Shown here piece after piece: positions 47,844 to 59,895 of a DNA stretch of 64,000 nucleotides (the first letter of the stretch is position 1; each line of letters opens with the position of its first letter). Position numbers and translations under genes: made by a program. The notes beneath the pieces were generated by a model. It ran no database searches. It was not told the DNA's origin and worked only from the letters and a program-made list of their open reading frames with translations. The stretch comes from Gigaspora rosea. Taxonomy: Eukaryota > Glomeromycota > Glomeromycetes > Diversisporales > Gigasporaceae. The stretch spans positions 1 through 64,000 of the forward strand of contig QKWP01000849.1 in the NCBI GenBank assembly GCA_003550325.1, in the 5' to 3' direction.

Positions 47844-48131
47844 CCGTAAATTACCGTGTAAGATACCCGGGTGGTTTAAGTTTCACGTGACCAAAATTTG
47901 ATTTGTACCCCCGGGTATTTTGTACGGTAGGGGGTATATTACATGGGGGGTATCTTGTAAGGAGCGTATATTAGCCCATAAGTAAAAAAAAAACCATTAT
48001 TAGTAAATCGGCCTTTGATTTGTACCCGGGTCTCTTACAAAACACCACAACAAATAGCCTTGAAATGTACCCGGTACAAATCAAGGGGAGTACCGATCAC
48101 GGGGGGGGGTATTTTCCATGTTAATTTACGG
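47844..48131. mobile_element. TA-type MITE, CCGTAAA family, copy C, in the F-box exon
   Basis: Ends CCGTAAATTACCGTG and, inverted, CCGTAAATTAACATG. TA is duplicated at 47842-47843 and 48132-48133. The interior is GC-rich, with CCCGGGT repeated four times and a run of nine G at 48101-48109. Removing it restores FDY-SKFLKV in the host frame. Confidence 0.92.
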
Positions 48132-49115
48132 TATTCAAAATTTTTAAAGGTCCTCAATTTATTTCATCTAAAAATTAACGTTAAAAAATGGATCGAGTCG
48201 CAACTTGCTTCGAAATTATATTATGGTCCATTGATATATCACATAAGTAATTTATTAATTAAATTATATATTGAGAGCGGCGCTACTTTGCACAAATTAT
48301 ATATATATTTCTGAATTTAATGAAATTAAGCCAGAGATCATCAACTCATTAAGGCCGTTTGAAGTTGATTCTTCGGTTAACATAACTTTTCCAGGACTCT
48401 CAGGAGGGGGGGGGGGGGGAAAATGAAACGAACATATAAAAATGAACAAAGATGGGCCAATTTCATTGGTTGAAATAAATCAGGTGACTGGCGAGAGTCA
48501 TCCAGCGTTTTGATTGGCTGTTCGTTTTCGGGGGAGGTGGGGGAGACTTCAGCTGGGGGGTGATGTTAACCGAAAAATTAACTTCAAATGGCCTTAATTA
48601 ATTAATTATTGTATTCATCAGAGAAAAAGAACTTCGTACGTACGTACAATTTTTACAGCCAAAATTCTCGTGATCTAGTGATCGGATCTGCATCATTTTA
48701 AAATATGTATGCGATCACAGATCGGAATTTTGGGTTCCCTTCATTGAATGAAATAAATCACTACTCGGATGGCTTAAAAATTAATGTAAAAAAGTATCAA
48801 TTCGAATAATTGGTTTGTAATTGTTATTTCCGAAAAAGTTAAATGTTTATTCAAAACATTTCTTTCTCATTAGTTCTCTAGCTCTTCAAAATCGAATAAA
48901 AAACACTTCGGAAGCTCTATTTTCAGCAGTTTTTCTTGAATCGTTTCATCATAAACTTAAATAGACATATATGAAAGGACAGCCAAGTAGGAGCTAAAAT
49001 TTGTTCTTATTTATTTATTTTTTATTTATTTTATGTTTTTTTTTTTAAATTATGTTTTTTTTTTATTTCGTTTTGTATTTTACTAAATTATTATTTTATT
49101 TTTATTTGCCATATA

Positions 49116-49705
49116 CAGTAGTGGCGGAAAATTATGACACTTTTTTACCAAATATAGAAATTTTTTAAAAATTGATTAAACAAATCTAAAAATTTAAATA
49201 TAAATATTTTAAAATATAATTAAAAATAAAAAATAAAAAAAAATCAATAAAAAATTAAATTTAAATTTTTAAAAAATTAAAAAAGTTTAAAGTTAAATTT
49301 AGGTTAAATAAAAATTAGTCTAAACTTTAGGTTTAATTTTAGATTTTTATTTATAAAAAATTAAAAATTTATTTAATTTATAAAAAATTTTTACTTATGT
49401 TCTTAAAAAAGTATTAAATAGTTTGGTTATAAATATTTTATAAAATAACTTAGTAAAATTTTTTATAAAAAATTTTTATTAATTTAATTTTTAGTATAAT
49501 AAAACCTAATTTAAATTTACTAAATTTAAATTTAAATTTAAAATTTTAAAAATTTAAATTTGATTCTTTGGTAAATTTTTTTATTTTTTATTATTAATTG
49601 TATTTTAAAGAATATATATATAAATTTGTATATTTTTTTAATCAATTTTAAAAAATTTCCATATTTAGTAAGTACTAAAAGTGTCATAATTTTCCGCCAC
49701 TACTG
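49116..49705. mobile_element. Tc1/mariner-like MITE, 590 bp
   Basis: Inverted ends beginning CAGTAGTGGCGGAAAATTAT are identical over about 29 bp, with TA on both sides (49114-49115, 49706-49707). The AT-rich interior remains roughly self-complementary (AATTTTTTAAAAATTGATTAA near one end, its inverse near the other). Confidence 0.9.
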
Positions 49706-49707
49706 TA

Positions 49708-49808
49708 ACTGCGAAATAACGCACAGAGAGTTACTTCGAATTTCGGCCTGAATTAATCTTAATTTAGGCCGAACTTCGAAACCACACCCCATCGCGTTAT
49801 TTCGTGAT
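49708..49808. mobile_element. Palindromic CGAAATAACGC element, copy 1
   Basis: TGCGAAATAACGC at the left, GCGTTATTTCGTG at the right, and TTCGGCCTGAATTAA / TTAATTTAGGCCGAA at the centre make a nearly complete hairpin. Copy 2 lies at 54073-54172. Confidence 0.8.
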
Positions 49809-51286
49809 TATGCGGTATTTTTATTTTTTTTTAATTTTTACTTTTTTATACGTTAATCGAAAAATTAGCTTCAAACGGCCTTAGATAGGTTTAGGTAGTA
49901 ATATATAAGCAAAATTGCCTTCCTATATTTTTAATTAACACACCAAGGTAGGTTTAGACTGTCGTTTTTTGTATTTTTCAAGGTTTTCGTTCCTCATTCT
50001 TGTTTGCTTCGCCAAAGATCATCAAATTCCTAATTTGATTGGTCAGGTGTCAAGTGATTCTGCTCCGCTTTAGACGTCTCCATATATCAGATATAGATCT
50101 ATGTACGTACGCCAGCCACTTTATAAATACTTAATTTATACTAGTAATATCTCATGCACGAAGTAATAAATGAATTTATATATTGAATTTGATTTCTAAA
50201 TAATGATAATATTTTATTTTTTTTATTTTTTTTTCATATGTTCATTTTACCGGGAGGGCCGGAGGGCCGTTGGGGGGAGGGGGGGGGGTGATGTTAACCG
50301 AAAAATTAACTTCAAACGGCCTAAGGCGAAATGAACAATTTCTCACACAAATCCAATATCTGTCTTTGTCTTTGGATGAAATATTAGAAATTAATACCGA
50401 AATTGTTATTACATTATTAAAAATCTTGGAAAAAACCCCTATGAAACTTAGTGCTTTGAAAATTGACTACGACTATAGAGAATTCACCATGTCAAGTGGA
50501 GAAAATCCTAAAAGATTTCACGGTATTGTTTCAGCTTTAGAGAGTCAAATACGATCACTACGGGAAGTTATTATAGATTGTTGTGATTATAGTGCAGAGT
50601 TTCAGATATTAATGAATTGTGAAAACTTAGAAATTCTTCGTATCAGGTTTTGCAATGATCGGAAACTGTTGAAAAGATTTGATCATAATAGAATCAGCAC
50701 TTTTGAGTTAGTTAATTGCCAGATTGATGCATCGCAAATGGGTCAATTTTTTGGAAAGTTCGGTACATCGTTACAACGACTAAAACTTGAATCAACAGAT
50801 GTATTTATTATAGAACAATCATCATTACTAGGAGCACTTAAGTCTTTCTGTCCAAATATTAAATTTCTAGACATTTCGTCTATTGAAATTTCCATACAAT
50901 TCCTAGATCTTATTGGTAATTTACAAAAACTTCAATTTCTCACGTTATGGTGTTTTTGGTCTATTGATGAAAAACCAAATGAAGAACAAATTATCCAGCT
51001 TGTTACGCAGCTTGCAAGAGCATTGCCGCCAACACTACAATACCTTGACTTACGAAATTCTCGTTTAAATCCATATATTGGTATTTTACTCAATAATTGC
51101 AATGCACCTTTAAAACAATTGTTAATTAAAAGCATTGATGGGAAGAAAAATGCCGAAACGTTAATTAAATTCTGCAAACGAAAAAGAACCTTGAAATATG
51201 TGGGTGTAAACAATTATTGTGATTGGGAGTTGGATGATAATTTTTTAAAAGTGGACAAATATGTTACGGTGGTACATACTATATAA

Positions 51287-54072
51287 TGACATTCTTGTTA
51301 ATTGCTAATTTCTTCAGATTCCTTGTTTTTTTTCTTTTTTTTTTTTTAGTTTTTTTTTAGTTTTTAGACAAGTAGGCAGTATATAGAAATTTGTAATTAT
51401 CATGATTTTTTTTTAATACACTTGATAAATAAAATAGAGTATCAGCGTAATATTAATTTCTTTGAAAAGTAACGAACATTTGAAAAAGTTCATAAATAAT
51501 ATAAGTGAATCGTGATCGAATAATCATAAATTGACTAATGAATTGAAAAAAATTCGGATCAAAGCTGATAATATTATATCATTTACTAGCAAAACATGCT
51601 CGACCTCTAATATGGCATTTAGTTATCATAATAATTAGAAATGTACTTCGCTCGAAATGACAAAATAATTGCGCCTGTGATTTTCGCAACTTGCGTGAGA
51701 TAAAATCATGCCTTCGCGAGTAGGAATGGGTTGGTTATGGTTATAACCGTCAGTGACCGGTTATAATCGGTCTCAGAGATCTTTAACCTACTGTTTAATA
51801 ACCGATCAATCGACCGAACCCTGAGTAAATTCATAGTTTATTAAATGCCATTAAAATTTTCCATGATAGCAATATGTTAATTGTCACAATAAATAGCTCA
51901 ATTTACTTTAATAGCCAAAGTTTGATAAGTTATTGCAAAAAAAAAAAGATGGCTCAAGGCAAAATTTTTTTAACCGATATAGTATAATAAACTCACCAAA
52001 CATTTTTCGCTATTTAAAATTTTTTCTTTGATGCAATGAACTAAGTGTACTAGAGGGTTTCAAAGTTAAAAAACAAAAAAAAAGACGTATTTGAAAATAA
52101 ATAGGTATATGAAAAATCTTATTTTGTGCTTTAAAATTTTGAAATCGGAAATCCCGTGTAGTCATTATAACGTTATCGTTATTAACAAATATTACTGTGT
52201 ACAATAACGATATCAATATTGTATATTACTTTACAAAAAACTTTCGTTCAAATTTTCAAGCCATTTAATTTCTTCTAAAAAATATTCGGTAATTGTTAAA
52301 TTGTCAATAATTCAATAATGCCTCCAAAGAGAACATTTAAATAAACCGCTAAAGAACAATACTTGCGACGGTCATGTTCGTAGAAAATCCAAAAAATTGT
52401 CGATGGAAAAGCAGCAGTTGGTGTTCTGATTGGTGGGAACCTGTAACAAAAAAATACAGTATTTGCACAAATGTCTTCATTTGTAAACAAACGTTGTAAA
52501 GATAGTCAATGGAATGAGGGGTTTCAAAATTAACAAATAAGTTGCGTATTTCGAAATAAGTAGAACTTTTTAAATAGCGTTTTTACTATGTTAAATTATA
52601 TAAATCGGAAAAATAAAATAAATTCTCTAATTTTAATTTTAAATCCCTAAATTAGCAAAATGGTCGTATATATGGAAACTCGAAAGTTAGCATATTTCGG
52701 AATTAAATTGGAGGTTTAAAAATCTTATGTATTTGTGTATCAAAATTTTGAAATCGGAAAATGAAATGGGAGTGTTTAGGGACTCCCATTTCAACAAGGA
52801 TTATTTATCGAAAAATGAAATAAAGTTAATAAATCGCTTATTTGAAAATGAATACGTTATCTGTTTCTGCCAAAATTAAATTCGCGCACTTTAATTCTGA
52901 AACTCCTCAATACTACAGTACTAGAATTTTAAATTTCTAAAATAACAGTGAATACCTGATACGTATCAAACACTTTGATCAAATTGTCTGAGAAATTTAA
53001 TCTATAGAAAACTTGCTAATATTTTATTAACTATTTTATTAAAATTTATGCCAATGAAATAACGATAATAATAAACAATACATTGCATCAATAATGATAA
53101 TGCTGACTTCAGTAACTTTCGAATCTGGTCCATAGATAAATAATTATAATTACATTCTAAACAAATGTGAAATACCATTATACTATTGCATTTCAGTATA
53201 ACCATAGTAAAATTCATAATGAATTGTCTATCTCATACTTCGCAAATAAAAATTCGATTCTTAAAAACACAAATCACACTCACTTATTCACTAATAATCT
53301 CCTTAATCCACACCTTAATTTTTGATAAATCTTTTCTCACAATCAGTGCACAAAATTGTGGCATGACGTGCCTGATTTTTTTTCCAGCAATATGTATACA
53401 AACCGGAATTTGGAGGAGATATTAACAAACCATAATTGTGTATTAATAAATTATTCTAGTGATAATAATGGAACTTTTTCAATTGATAAAAAATTACGTC
53501 AGAATTTGTCAGTCATAACTGGAATTTCCGGCATTTTACAATACAATTTTGTGCTCTGCTCACAATTAATAACTCTGATTAACAACTTCGATCATATTAA
53601 ACTTGATCGAATAATCATGCCTATATAAAGAAACTTTAAAAAAAAGGCTGATATTAGAGACACTTGCAATTATTTGGCTGCTATTTCCAGCATCAATTTA
53701 TTATTTATCAGTTAAAATAATACATTATATATGGTTTTCATAAATGAAATGTATTATTCAATAAAACAAGGTTTAATCTCGATAATATCCGAAATAAATC
53801 TCAATGATAGATTATAAAAAAGGGATTAATATTTCAGGATTGAATGACATTCGTTTCAATTAAACGCGCACATTATAACGTAGGCCTCGTGCTAAAATAT
53901 ACTTAATTTTAGCTAGTAAAATTTGATGAATATATTATATCGTTGTTATAATATATCTAAAAAAAAAATTAAAGAAAAAATATATATAAAAAGCAAGAAT
54001 CAAAAATGGACAATTAAATTATATATAATTTATCTTAAGAAATCTTAGAAATTATTTTTTTTTAAAAACGTA
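51287..54072. other. Intergenic region with dispersed repeat blocks, no firm gene
   Basis: 51718-51825 is GGTTATAACCG/CCGATCAATCGACCG-rich and looks like paired transposon ends. A phrase GGGTTTCAAA...TTTTGAAATCGGAAA recurs at about 52050-52152 and 52517-52760, so it is a diverged direct repeat. A short relic starting MPPKRTFK near 52318 has stops. Overlapping frames at 53186-53628 show no domain and need a shift to join. Confidence 0.4.
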
Positions 54073-54172
54073 TTGTCGCGAAATAACGCGCAGGAGTGAA
54101 ATTACGATTTTTGGCCTAAATTAAGCTTAATTCGGGCCGAACCTCGAAATAATGCCTGTTATTTCGCGACAA
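54073..54172. mobile_element. Palindromic CGAAATAACGC element, copy 2
   Basis: TTGTCGCGAAATAAC and its exact inverse close a 100-bp hairpin; the centre GGCCTAAATTAAGCTTAATT continues the pairing. Same layout and central words as 49708-49808. Confidence 0.85.
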
Positions 54173-54270
54173 ACGGGTAAATAAATCAACAAAAAATAAA
54201 ATTAAGAAATTCAAACTGAATTAAAATGGCTAAAAAAATTTAAAAAAATTAACAAATAAATTAAAAATTT

Positions 54271-54710
54271 CAAATTTAAGTTTCGAGTCGTTATCTATAA
54301 AAAGTTGTATCATTCGATAATGATGCAAAACTTTATAAAATAGTAAAAAATTTCACGGTTACAGTACGTACGTACGTACGGAGCGGGAAATCTAAAAACT
54401 TCAATCACTTTATATAGAATAAAGGTCAACTAACTCATTGAGGATAAACTAAATTTGTCATTCTCAGTAGCATGCTATTACATACATATTGTTCTTTGCT
54501 TATTGTTTTTATGCAAGAAATCGAGAGTTCTAGACCCTTCGCTTATTGAGATCGATAATTTAAGAAATTTATTTTCGATGTGCTGCTGGTTTATGCATCA
54601 TGTACATAGAAATATTGAGGTTTTTAGATTTCCTGCACCGTACCTCAAATTTAAGTTTTGGGTCGATACCTATAAAAAGTTGTATCACTCGATAATGATG
54701 CAAATCTTTA
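54271..54710. repeat. Direct repeat pair of about 65-70 bp
   Basis: CAAATTTAAG...CTATAAAAAGTTGTATCA...GATAATGATGCAAA occurs at 54271-54340 and 54646-54710. A (GTAC)n stretch lies at about 54365-54380. The 120-codon frame across the second copy (54455-54817) is probably not a gene. Confidence 0.75.
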
Positions 54711-55064
54711 TTTATTATTGCTCAAATCAGATGACTTTATTTAAACAACTGAAAACTTTATTTAACAAAGCTGAAAAACATATGGGAATAGGGGTTTGCT
54801 ATCCTTGCCGGCTCTAATATACATTATCTCATTCTACTCTACGATAACCTATATTTCTGACAAAACAGCAAGCAAAGATCACCATTCAAGACCTGTAAGA
54901 CCACAGACAAGATGGCGATCCAAACCATTTACATACTAAATCGATTTCAAGTAGGGAGACTTCTCTATAGCGAAGAAGAGAATCGGTATATATGTCAAAG
55001 CTGCTATAAGCAAGATAACCTTCTTATTATGTCCTTGTACTGTCACTTGAAGTTGTGAAAACTC

Positions 55065-55420
55065 ATGCATACTAGTTCTTGTACTACTACTGCAGCCGTG
55101 GAGGCCAACAAAAACATCAGGTCCTTGCACTGCTAGCGCAGCCGTGGAGCCTGGCATCACAAATCATCAGGTCCTTGCACTGTTAACACAGCCGTAGAGC
55201 CTGGCATAACAAAAACATCAGGTCCTTGCACTGCTAATGCAGCCGTGGAGCCTGGCATCACAAATCATCAGGTCCTTGCACTGTCAACACAGCCGTGGAG
55301 CCTGGCATAACAAATCATCAGGTCCTTGCACTGCTAATGCAGCCGTGGAGCCTGGAATCACAAAACATCAGGTCCTTGCACTGCTAACGCAGCCGTGGAG
55401 CCTGGCATAACATCATTTTC
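55065..55420. repeat. 50-bp minisatellite, about seven units
   Basis: CAGGTCCTTGCACTGCTAAC...GCAGCCGTGGAGCCTGGCAT recurs at 55118, 55168, 55219, 55269, 55319 and 55369, with a degenerate first unit near 55070. Variants alternate between CTAATGC/CTAACGC and TTAACAC/TCAACAC, suggesting amplification as pairs. GC content is far above the surroundings. Confidence 0.93.
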
Positions 55421-55840
55421 ACTTGCTCGACTTCGGGTGGGTAAGGGAGGGGATAGAGCCAGCCTCTACAAAGGCGAGCGATAGCGAAGAAAAAGGATAC
55501 TTTCTTCCCAAAAGACAATCAGCCTTAAATATCCTGCTTGCCATTGTCCCTTACCCCTGTACCGATCTAACAATAAACACAACAATGAGCACTTTGAAAA
55601 TCATATGCTAATCACAAATTACCTGCACAAAAACAAGTTTCCACATATAACAACAATAATCAAAGAATAACCATAAAAGGATACATTTAAACCTGTAATA
55701 TGCCCGATCATAAAGTCATCTGATTTCGCAATAATGATCGCCCTGTCACTTCGTTGACAGACTTTTCAATAATACACTTGCATTTAAATTATTTAAACAG
55801 CGCATTCATATTTTTGTTTTTCTCACATTTAAAAAGTAAA
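55421..55840. other. Upstream region of the Sel1-kinase gene
   Basis: A 62-codon frame (55423-55611) has no recognisable domain. The AT-rich 70 bases just before ATG 55841 may hold the promoter, but no specific element can be named. Confidence 0.4.
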
Positions 55841-57706
55841 ATGAATTATAATAATCATGAAAAATCAACTGACTTAGACCCTTTTACCCTTGGATACAAT
55901 TATCAACATGGGATAGGGGTAGAAAAGGATGAACACAAGGCATTTGCTTATTACCAAAAATCTGCTGATATGGGCAATGCTGAAGGAATATATCAAGTTG
56001 GGCAATGTTATAATTATGGAATCGGCGTTGAAAAGGATGAACATAAGGCATTCATTTATTATCAAAAATGTGCAGAGATGGGGCACGCTGCTGGAATAAA
56101 TAATGTTGGATATTGTTATATACACGGAATCGGAGTTGAAAAGGATAAACATAAGGCATTCATTTATTATCAAAAATCTGCAGAGATGGGGAATACTAAC
56201 GGAATACATGATGTTGGATATTGTTATCATGATGGAATTGGAGTTGAAAAGGATGAACATAAGGCATTCATTTATTTTCAAAAATCTGCAGAGATGGGGC
56301 ACGCTGATGGAACATATAGTGTTGGATATTGTTATCATCATGGAATTGGAGTTGTAAAGGATGAACATAAGGCATTCATTTATTATAAAAAATCTGCAGA
56401 GATGGGTAATACTGCTGGAATATTTCAGGTTGGATATTGTTATAATAATGGAATTGGAGTCGAAAAAGATGAAAAAAAAGCATTTGAATACTTTAAAAAA
56501 GCTGCGGATACGGGCCATTTTAGTGCAATTTTAGAAGTTGGTGACTGTTATCGAAATGGAATCGGCGTACCGAGAGATATACAACGAGCTAATCATTGGT
56601 ATCGAATAGAAAGGAGTGTAAATAGCATAAAAAAATCATCATATGAGAACGTTGATGATAATTTGAAAAAAATATTAGATGATGAAAAATATCAACTATT
56701 ATGGATTCCTTATAACGAATTTCAAAATATAAAAGAGATAGGAAAAGGTGGATTCGCAACTGTATATTATGCGCGTTGGCTCGATAAAAATAGAAGTCAT
56801 TGGACGGATATTGCATTTAAATTGATTCATGGCTCAAATAAATGTAATCAAGAATTTGTCGATGAGGTAATATTAATGCAATCAAGAATTTATTAATGAA
56901 ATAATACTAATGTTTTTGTTTTTTTTTTATCTAAAAATTTTATTTAACAATAGTTAAAAACATATTGCGATATCGGATACGAAAATCCATCATTTTTAAA
57001 ATGTTATGGAATATCAAGAGATGATAAATCTAAAGATTACATTATCGTTTTGAAATATGCGATTAAAGGCTCATTGCGTCAAAATCTTGGTTCAGTAGCA
57101 CAATTGCCATGGAAAGATAAATTGAATGTGTTATACTGTATTGCATCAGATCTTGAATCGATTCATTCTCAAGAATTGATTCATCGAGATTTTCATTCCG
57201 GAAATATCTTGCAAAATAATTTACATAGCGCATACGTTACAGATCTTGGACTTTCGACATCGTCAAAGGAAGGAGAAATTAGTGGTTGCATACCATATGT
57301 AGCTCCTGAAGTTTTAAGTCGTGAACAGCCGTTCACGCAAGCGGCTGATATCTACGGTTTTGGAGTCATCATGACTGAAATATCATCAGGAAAGAGAGCA
57401 TTTGACGGTGAACCTTTTGACGAAACTAAGTTTGTGGTAAAAATTTGTAAAGGAAAGAGACCTGAAATTGGCAAAGGAACTCCAGAATGTTTTATTAAAC
57501 TGGCGAAAAGATGTATGGACAAAGATCCAGATAAACGACCTACCGCTACCGTTTTAGTCAATAAAATCGGTAATTGGCTTGACGATATGAATCAAGAAGA
57601 CGGCGACTACAAACAACAATTTGAGGATGCCGACAAGATTAAACCAGAAACCACCATTCAAATACATCCAGATTATATGTTCACCAGTAAGCTCATCAAT
57701 ATATAA
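55841..57706 (+). CDS. Sel1-repeat / protein kinase fusion, two exons
   Basis: Exon 1 is 55841-56866 (342 codons); the intron is 56867-56953 (GTAATA...CAATAG, phase 0); exon 2 is 56954-57706; product 592 aa. The first 270 residues are about seven 36-aa Sel1-like repeats (consensus YxxGIGVEKDEHKAFIYYQKSAEMGN), which make superhelical protein-binding scaffolds. The kinase domain starts near residue 295: Gly loop IGKGGFATVY, lysine in AFKLI, helix C glutamate in EFVDEV, HRD as IHRDFHSGN, DFG as TDLGLS, APE as YVAPEVL, then DIYGFGVIM and CMDKDPDKRPT. DLG for DFG is tolerated in many kinases, so activity is likely. The ATG at 55841 is chosen because it begins a normal MNYNNHEKS lead and no upstream ATG shares the frame. 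This family is greatly expanded in arbuscular mycorrhizal fungi; substrates are unknown. Confidence 0.93.
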
Positions 57707-58605
57707 GAGATTACCAAGACTTTGTTGGATTAATTGGCTGGATTCTAAATGATGATTGATTTCTTAAAAATTTTTTATAATTTAAGTTTATCCCTTAAAC
57801 CGTCAAGTTTTAGCAGGCAAATTAATCTGCTAAAATTTTATTAATTCATACCTGATTTATTTTTGTTAAAAATAAAGATATTGTATAAATTTTTTTTTTA
57901 AATAAAAACTATGGTTATGTATTATTTTATTTTTATTTTTATCTGTTTAACGTTTATAAAAAATTGAAGTTGCTTATAAAAGAAACATTTATTCCCTTAA
58001 ATCGTTTGAAATTCAGAGCAAATTTGTAGAAAACTTGTTTAAATCAATTCAACGAATTAATATTTTTTATTTAAAAAAATTTTTATGAATTATATTATGT
58101 AGTTGTCGGGAAAATTTCACTCAAAAGTCTGGAAAAATTTCACCATCTTCTAAACAATATAGCTGCAGCGAAAATCTTCTAAACTTTGAATAAAAATTTC
58201 TCAATAACTATCTGATAGAATTCGATAGAAATTTTTTAAATAACTTCTACGAATTAATAGGAAAATTTTTCACCACCCCCATAAGAAAATAGCTGCAACA
58301 GAAACTTTTCTAAATTTTGAATGATAATATTTGAAAGGATTTTGTAATTTGACGCATGTGCATTGTAACGCACCCACTAGGTGTCCGCGCGTCACATAAA
58401 GTTTCATTTCACATAATAATTCGCATAATATGAGTGTACTAGTTTGTGGCCAATCAAATTGCTCAAAATAGAATAAAAAGCAAGGGTTTGGAACCGATGT
58501 ATGTTTCACTAGTTAAAACTGTCTTGATCGGTTAGCATATGAAAATAAAACCGGCTCCAAACTCTATATAGATAGGACAAATAACCAATTACAGCACTTT
58601 AAATA
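57707..58605. other. Spacer after the kinase gene
   Basis: Contains GCATGTGCATTGTAACGCACCC at 58354-58374, which matches the end of the element at 1728-2036, so it is probably a terminal fragment of that family. No gene seen. Confidence 0.45.
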
Positions 58606-58797
58606 CCATAAACTGCCGTATAAAAGACCCGGGTCTAGTACATCTGTACCATTAGAAGGGAAAATTTAAAAAGCATGCATATTTTTCATTCATAGTGGGC
58701 AGCCTAGATACTTAAAAAAAAACCATATTTGGTTATTGAGTTTTACGCCATGTCTAGTACATAGGAGGTCTGATATCTTGTATACAGCAGTTTATGG
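58606..58797. mobile_element. TA-type MITE, CCGTAAA family, copy D
   Basis: Ends CCATAAACTGCCGTATA and, inverted, CCATAAACTGCTGTATA, flanked by TA at 58604-58605 and 58798-58799. Internal AAAGACCCGGGTCTAG matches copy B. 192 bp. Confidence 0.88.
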
Positions 58798-58909
58798 TAA
58801 TTTTCTTTGATCAATCTTAATCAATTTTAAGCAGTCTATGTACTGTACACATATACTATATATTATATACTTACAAGATAAAAAGCTAAATGGATATTTA
58901 AAAATTTTA

Positions 58910-59429
58910 AGGGTAGAGGGTATATGGATCATTTTTATATAGTTTTATATGGTATTTTGAAATTTTCATATAAAATTGACATATGCTACTAATAAAACTT
59001 TTTTAAATTACAACTAATTTTTATTAAAATTTTACAAAATATAAATAAAACAATTTATCTATTATAGTAAAAATTTGAACTATTATTATATTTTAAAAAA
59101 ATATAGTTGTATATATCACAAAGTTTTTTTGGGTTGGCTCAAATTTTTCTGGGTTGCACAAAATCTCTGATTCTGATTGGTCAATTTGTGTAAATTTATA
59201 AGTTAGTTTTATTACTAAATTTTAATATCCAATCTTTAAAAATTCATATCTCACTAAGTTTTTATCCAAATTTAATTATTTTACTATCATTAGAATTAGA
59301 AAATCCTGCTCTACAAACTCTTCTTAAGAATTAAAATTAGTTTACTTAATATAATTTTTTATAAAATTAAATATAAAAACAATTTACTATTAAGTTTATA
59401 TGTAATTTTAAAATAGTACCCTCTACCCT
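58910..59429. mobile_element. MITE with AGGGTAGAGGGTA ends
   Basis: Perfect 13-bp inverted ends; TA (or TTAA) on both sides (58908-58909 and 59430-59431). 520 bp, AT-rich, no ORF. TA reading suits a pogo-type MITE like that at 19725; TTAA reading would suit piggyBac. Confidence 0.75.
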
Positions 59430-59629
59430 TAATATCTTATTTAGATATCTAAGTATTCACGCAGTTGTTTAATTATAAATAATATGTTTATAGAAATTTT
59501 TTGCATATTTTACATAATTTGCGGTGTAGCGCATAATATGCCACATATTTTAAGCTAAAAACTTGCATAATTTGCTTAATTTACAGCATAATTTGGCCAT
59601 TCTCACATCATAATCCTGGACACCCTAGC

Positions 59630-59895
59630 ACTCACCTGATAAACCAATCAGGTCATAGGATCAGTTGTAATGTGAAATCAAAAAAAATATTAAATTTGTT
59701 ATGAAACTACCCTTCGTGCCTTAACAAAAAAACATTGCAAAATTTTACTTTAAAACATCTCATCTCACCTATAGATTACTCTCACCTTATCCTAACCCTA
59801 ACTAATAAAAAGAACAGATTTGTTGGTTGTTTTGATTTCATGTTACATAGATCTTATAGGGTGCATTGCAATACTATTACAATGCACCCATGCTA
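59630..59895 (+). mobile_element. Dispersed non-autonomous element, copy 2
   Basis: Shares TGATAAACCAATCAGG, GTAATGTGAAAT, CCTTAACAAAAAA, GCAAAATTTTACTTTAAAAC, CCTAACCCTAACTAA and TTGTTTTGATTTCATGTTAC with 1728-2036 in order. The right end GGGTGCATTGCAATAC...GTATTACAATGCACCC-type palindrome is better kept than in copy 1. Confidence 0.75.

Larger units (their letters stand above)
48353..50321. mobile_element. PIF/Harbinger-type insertion, 2 kb, composite
   Basis: Ends GGCCGTTTGAAGTT and inverse AACTTCAAACGGCC; TAA is duplicated at 48350-48352 and 50322-50324, the three-base TWA target of PIF/Harbinger elements. Further end copies of the same family lie inside: a right end closing at 48593 and another closing at 49880. 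A Tc1-like element (49116-49705) and a palindrome (49708-49808) are also inside. G-runs (14 at 48406-48419; 10 at 50279-50288) sit near both ends. No transposase seen, so it is non-autonomous or a nest of MITEs. Confidence 0.82.
47569..51286 (+). pseudogene. F-box/LRR-like protein gene broken by two insertions
   Basis: Coding parts are 47569-47843 (F-box, residues about 8-50: MPELLENILKNL, SCALVSRHWCR, IPIIWQDPF), 48134-48352 and 50325-51286 (LRR-like region: LQRLKLESTD, KFLDISSIE, LQFLTLWCF, LQYLDLRNS). A TA-type MITE (47844-48131) splits FDY from SKFLKVLNLF, and a PIF-type insertion (48353-50321) splits IINSL from RRNEQFLTQIQ. Each join is exact once the insertion and its duplicated target are set aside. 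One extra break is a missing base near 48312 (stop TGA at 48312-48314) before SEFNEIKPEII. The product would be about 480 aa, normal for the large fungal F-box family that links substrates to SCF ubiquitin ligases. The 338-codon 3' frame is still open. Confidence 0.85.

Noticed and set aside
53186..53628. Possible two-frame gene
   Set aside because: Joining needs a frameshift, no motif was recognised and no intron sites fit.
54455..54817. 120-codon frame
   Set aside because: Part of it is one member of a direct repeat pair whose other copy has no open frame; no domain.
54936..55160. 74-codon minus-strand frame over the 50-bp repeat
   Set aside because: The repeat length is not a multiple of three, so the frame is not kept between units.
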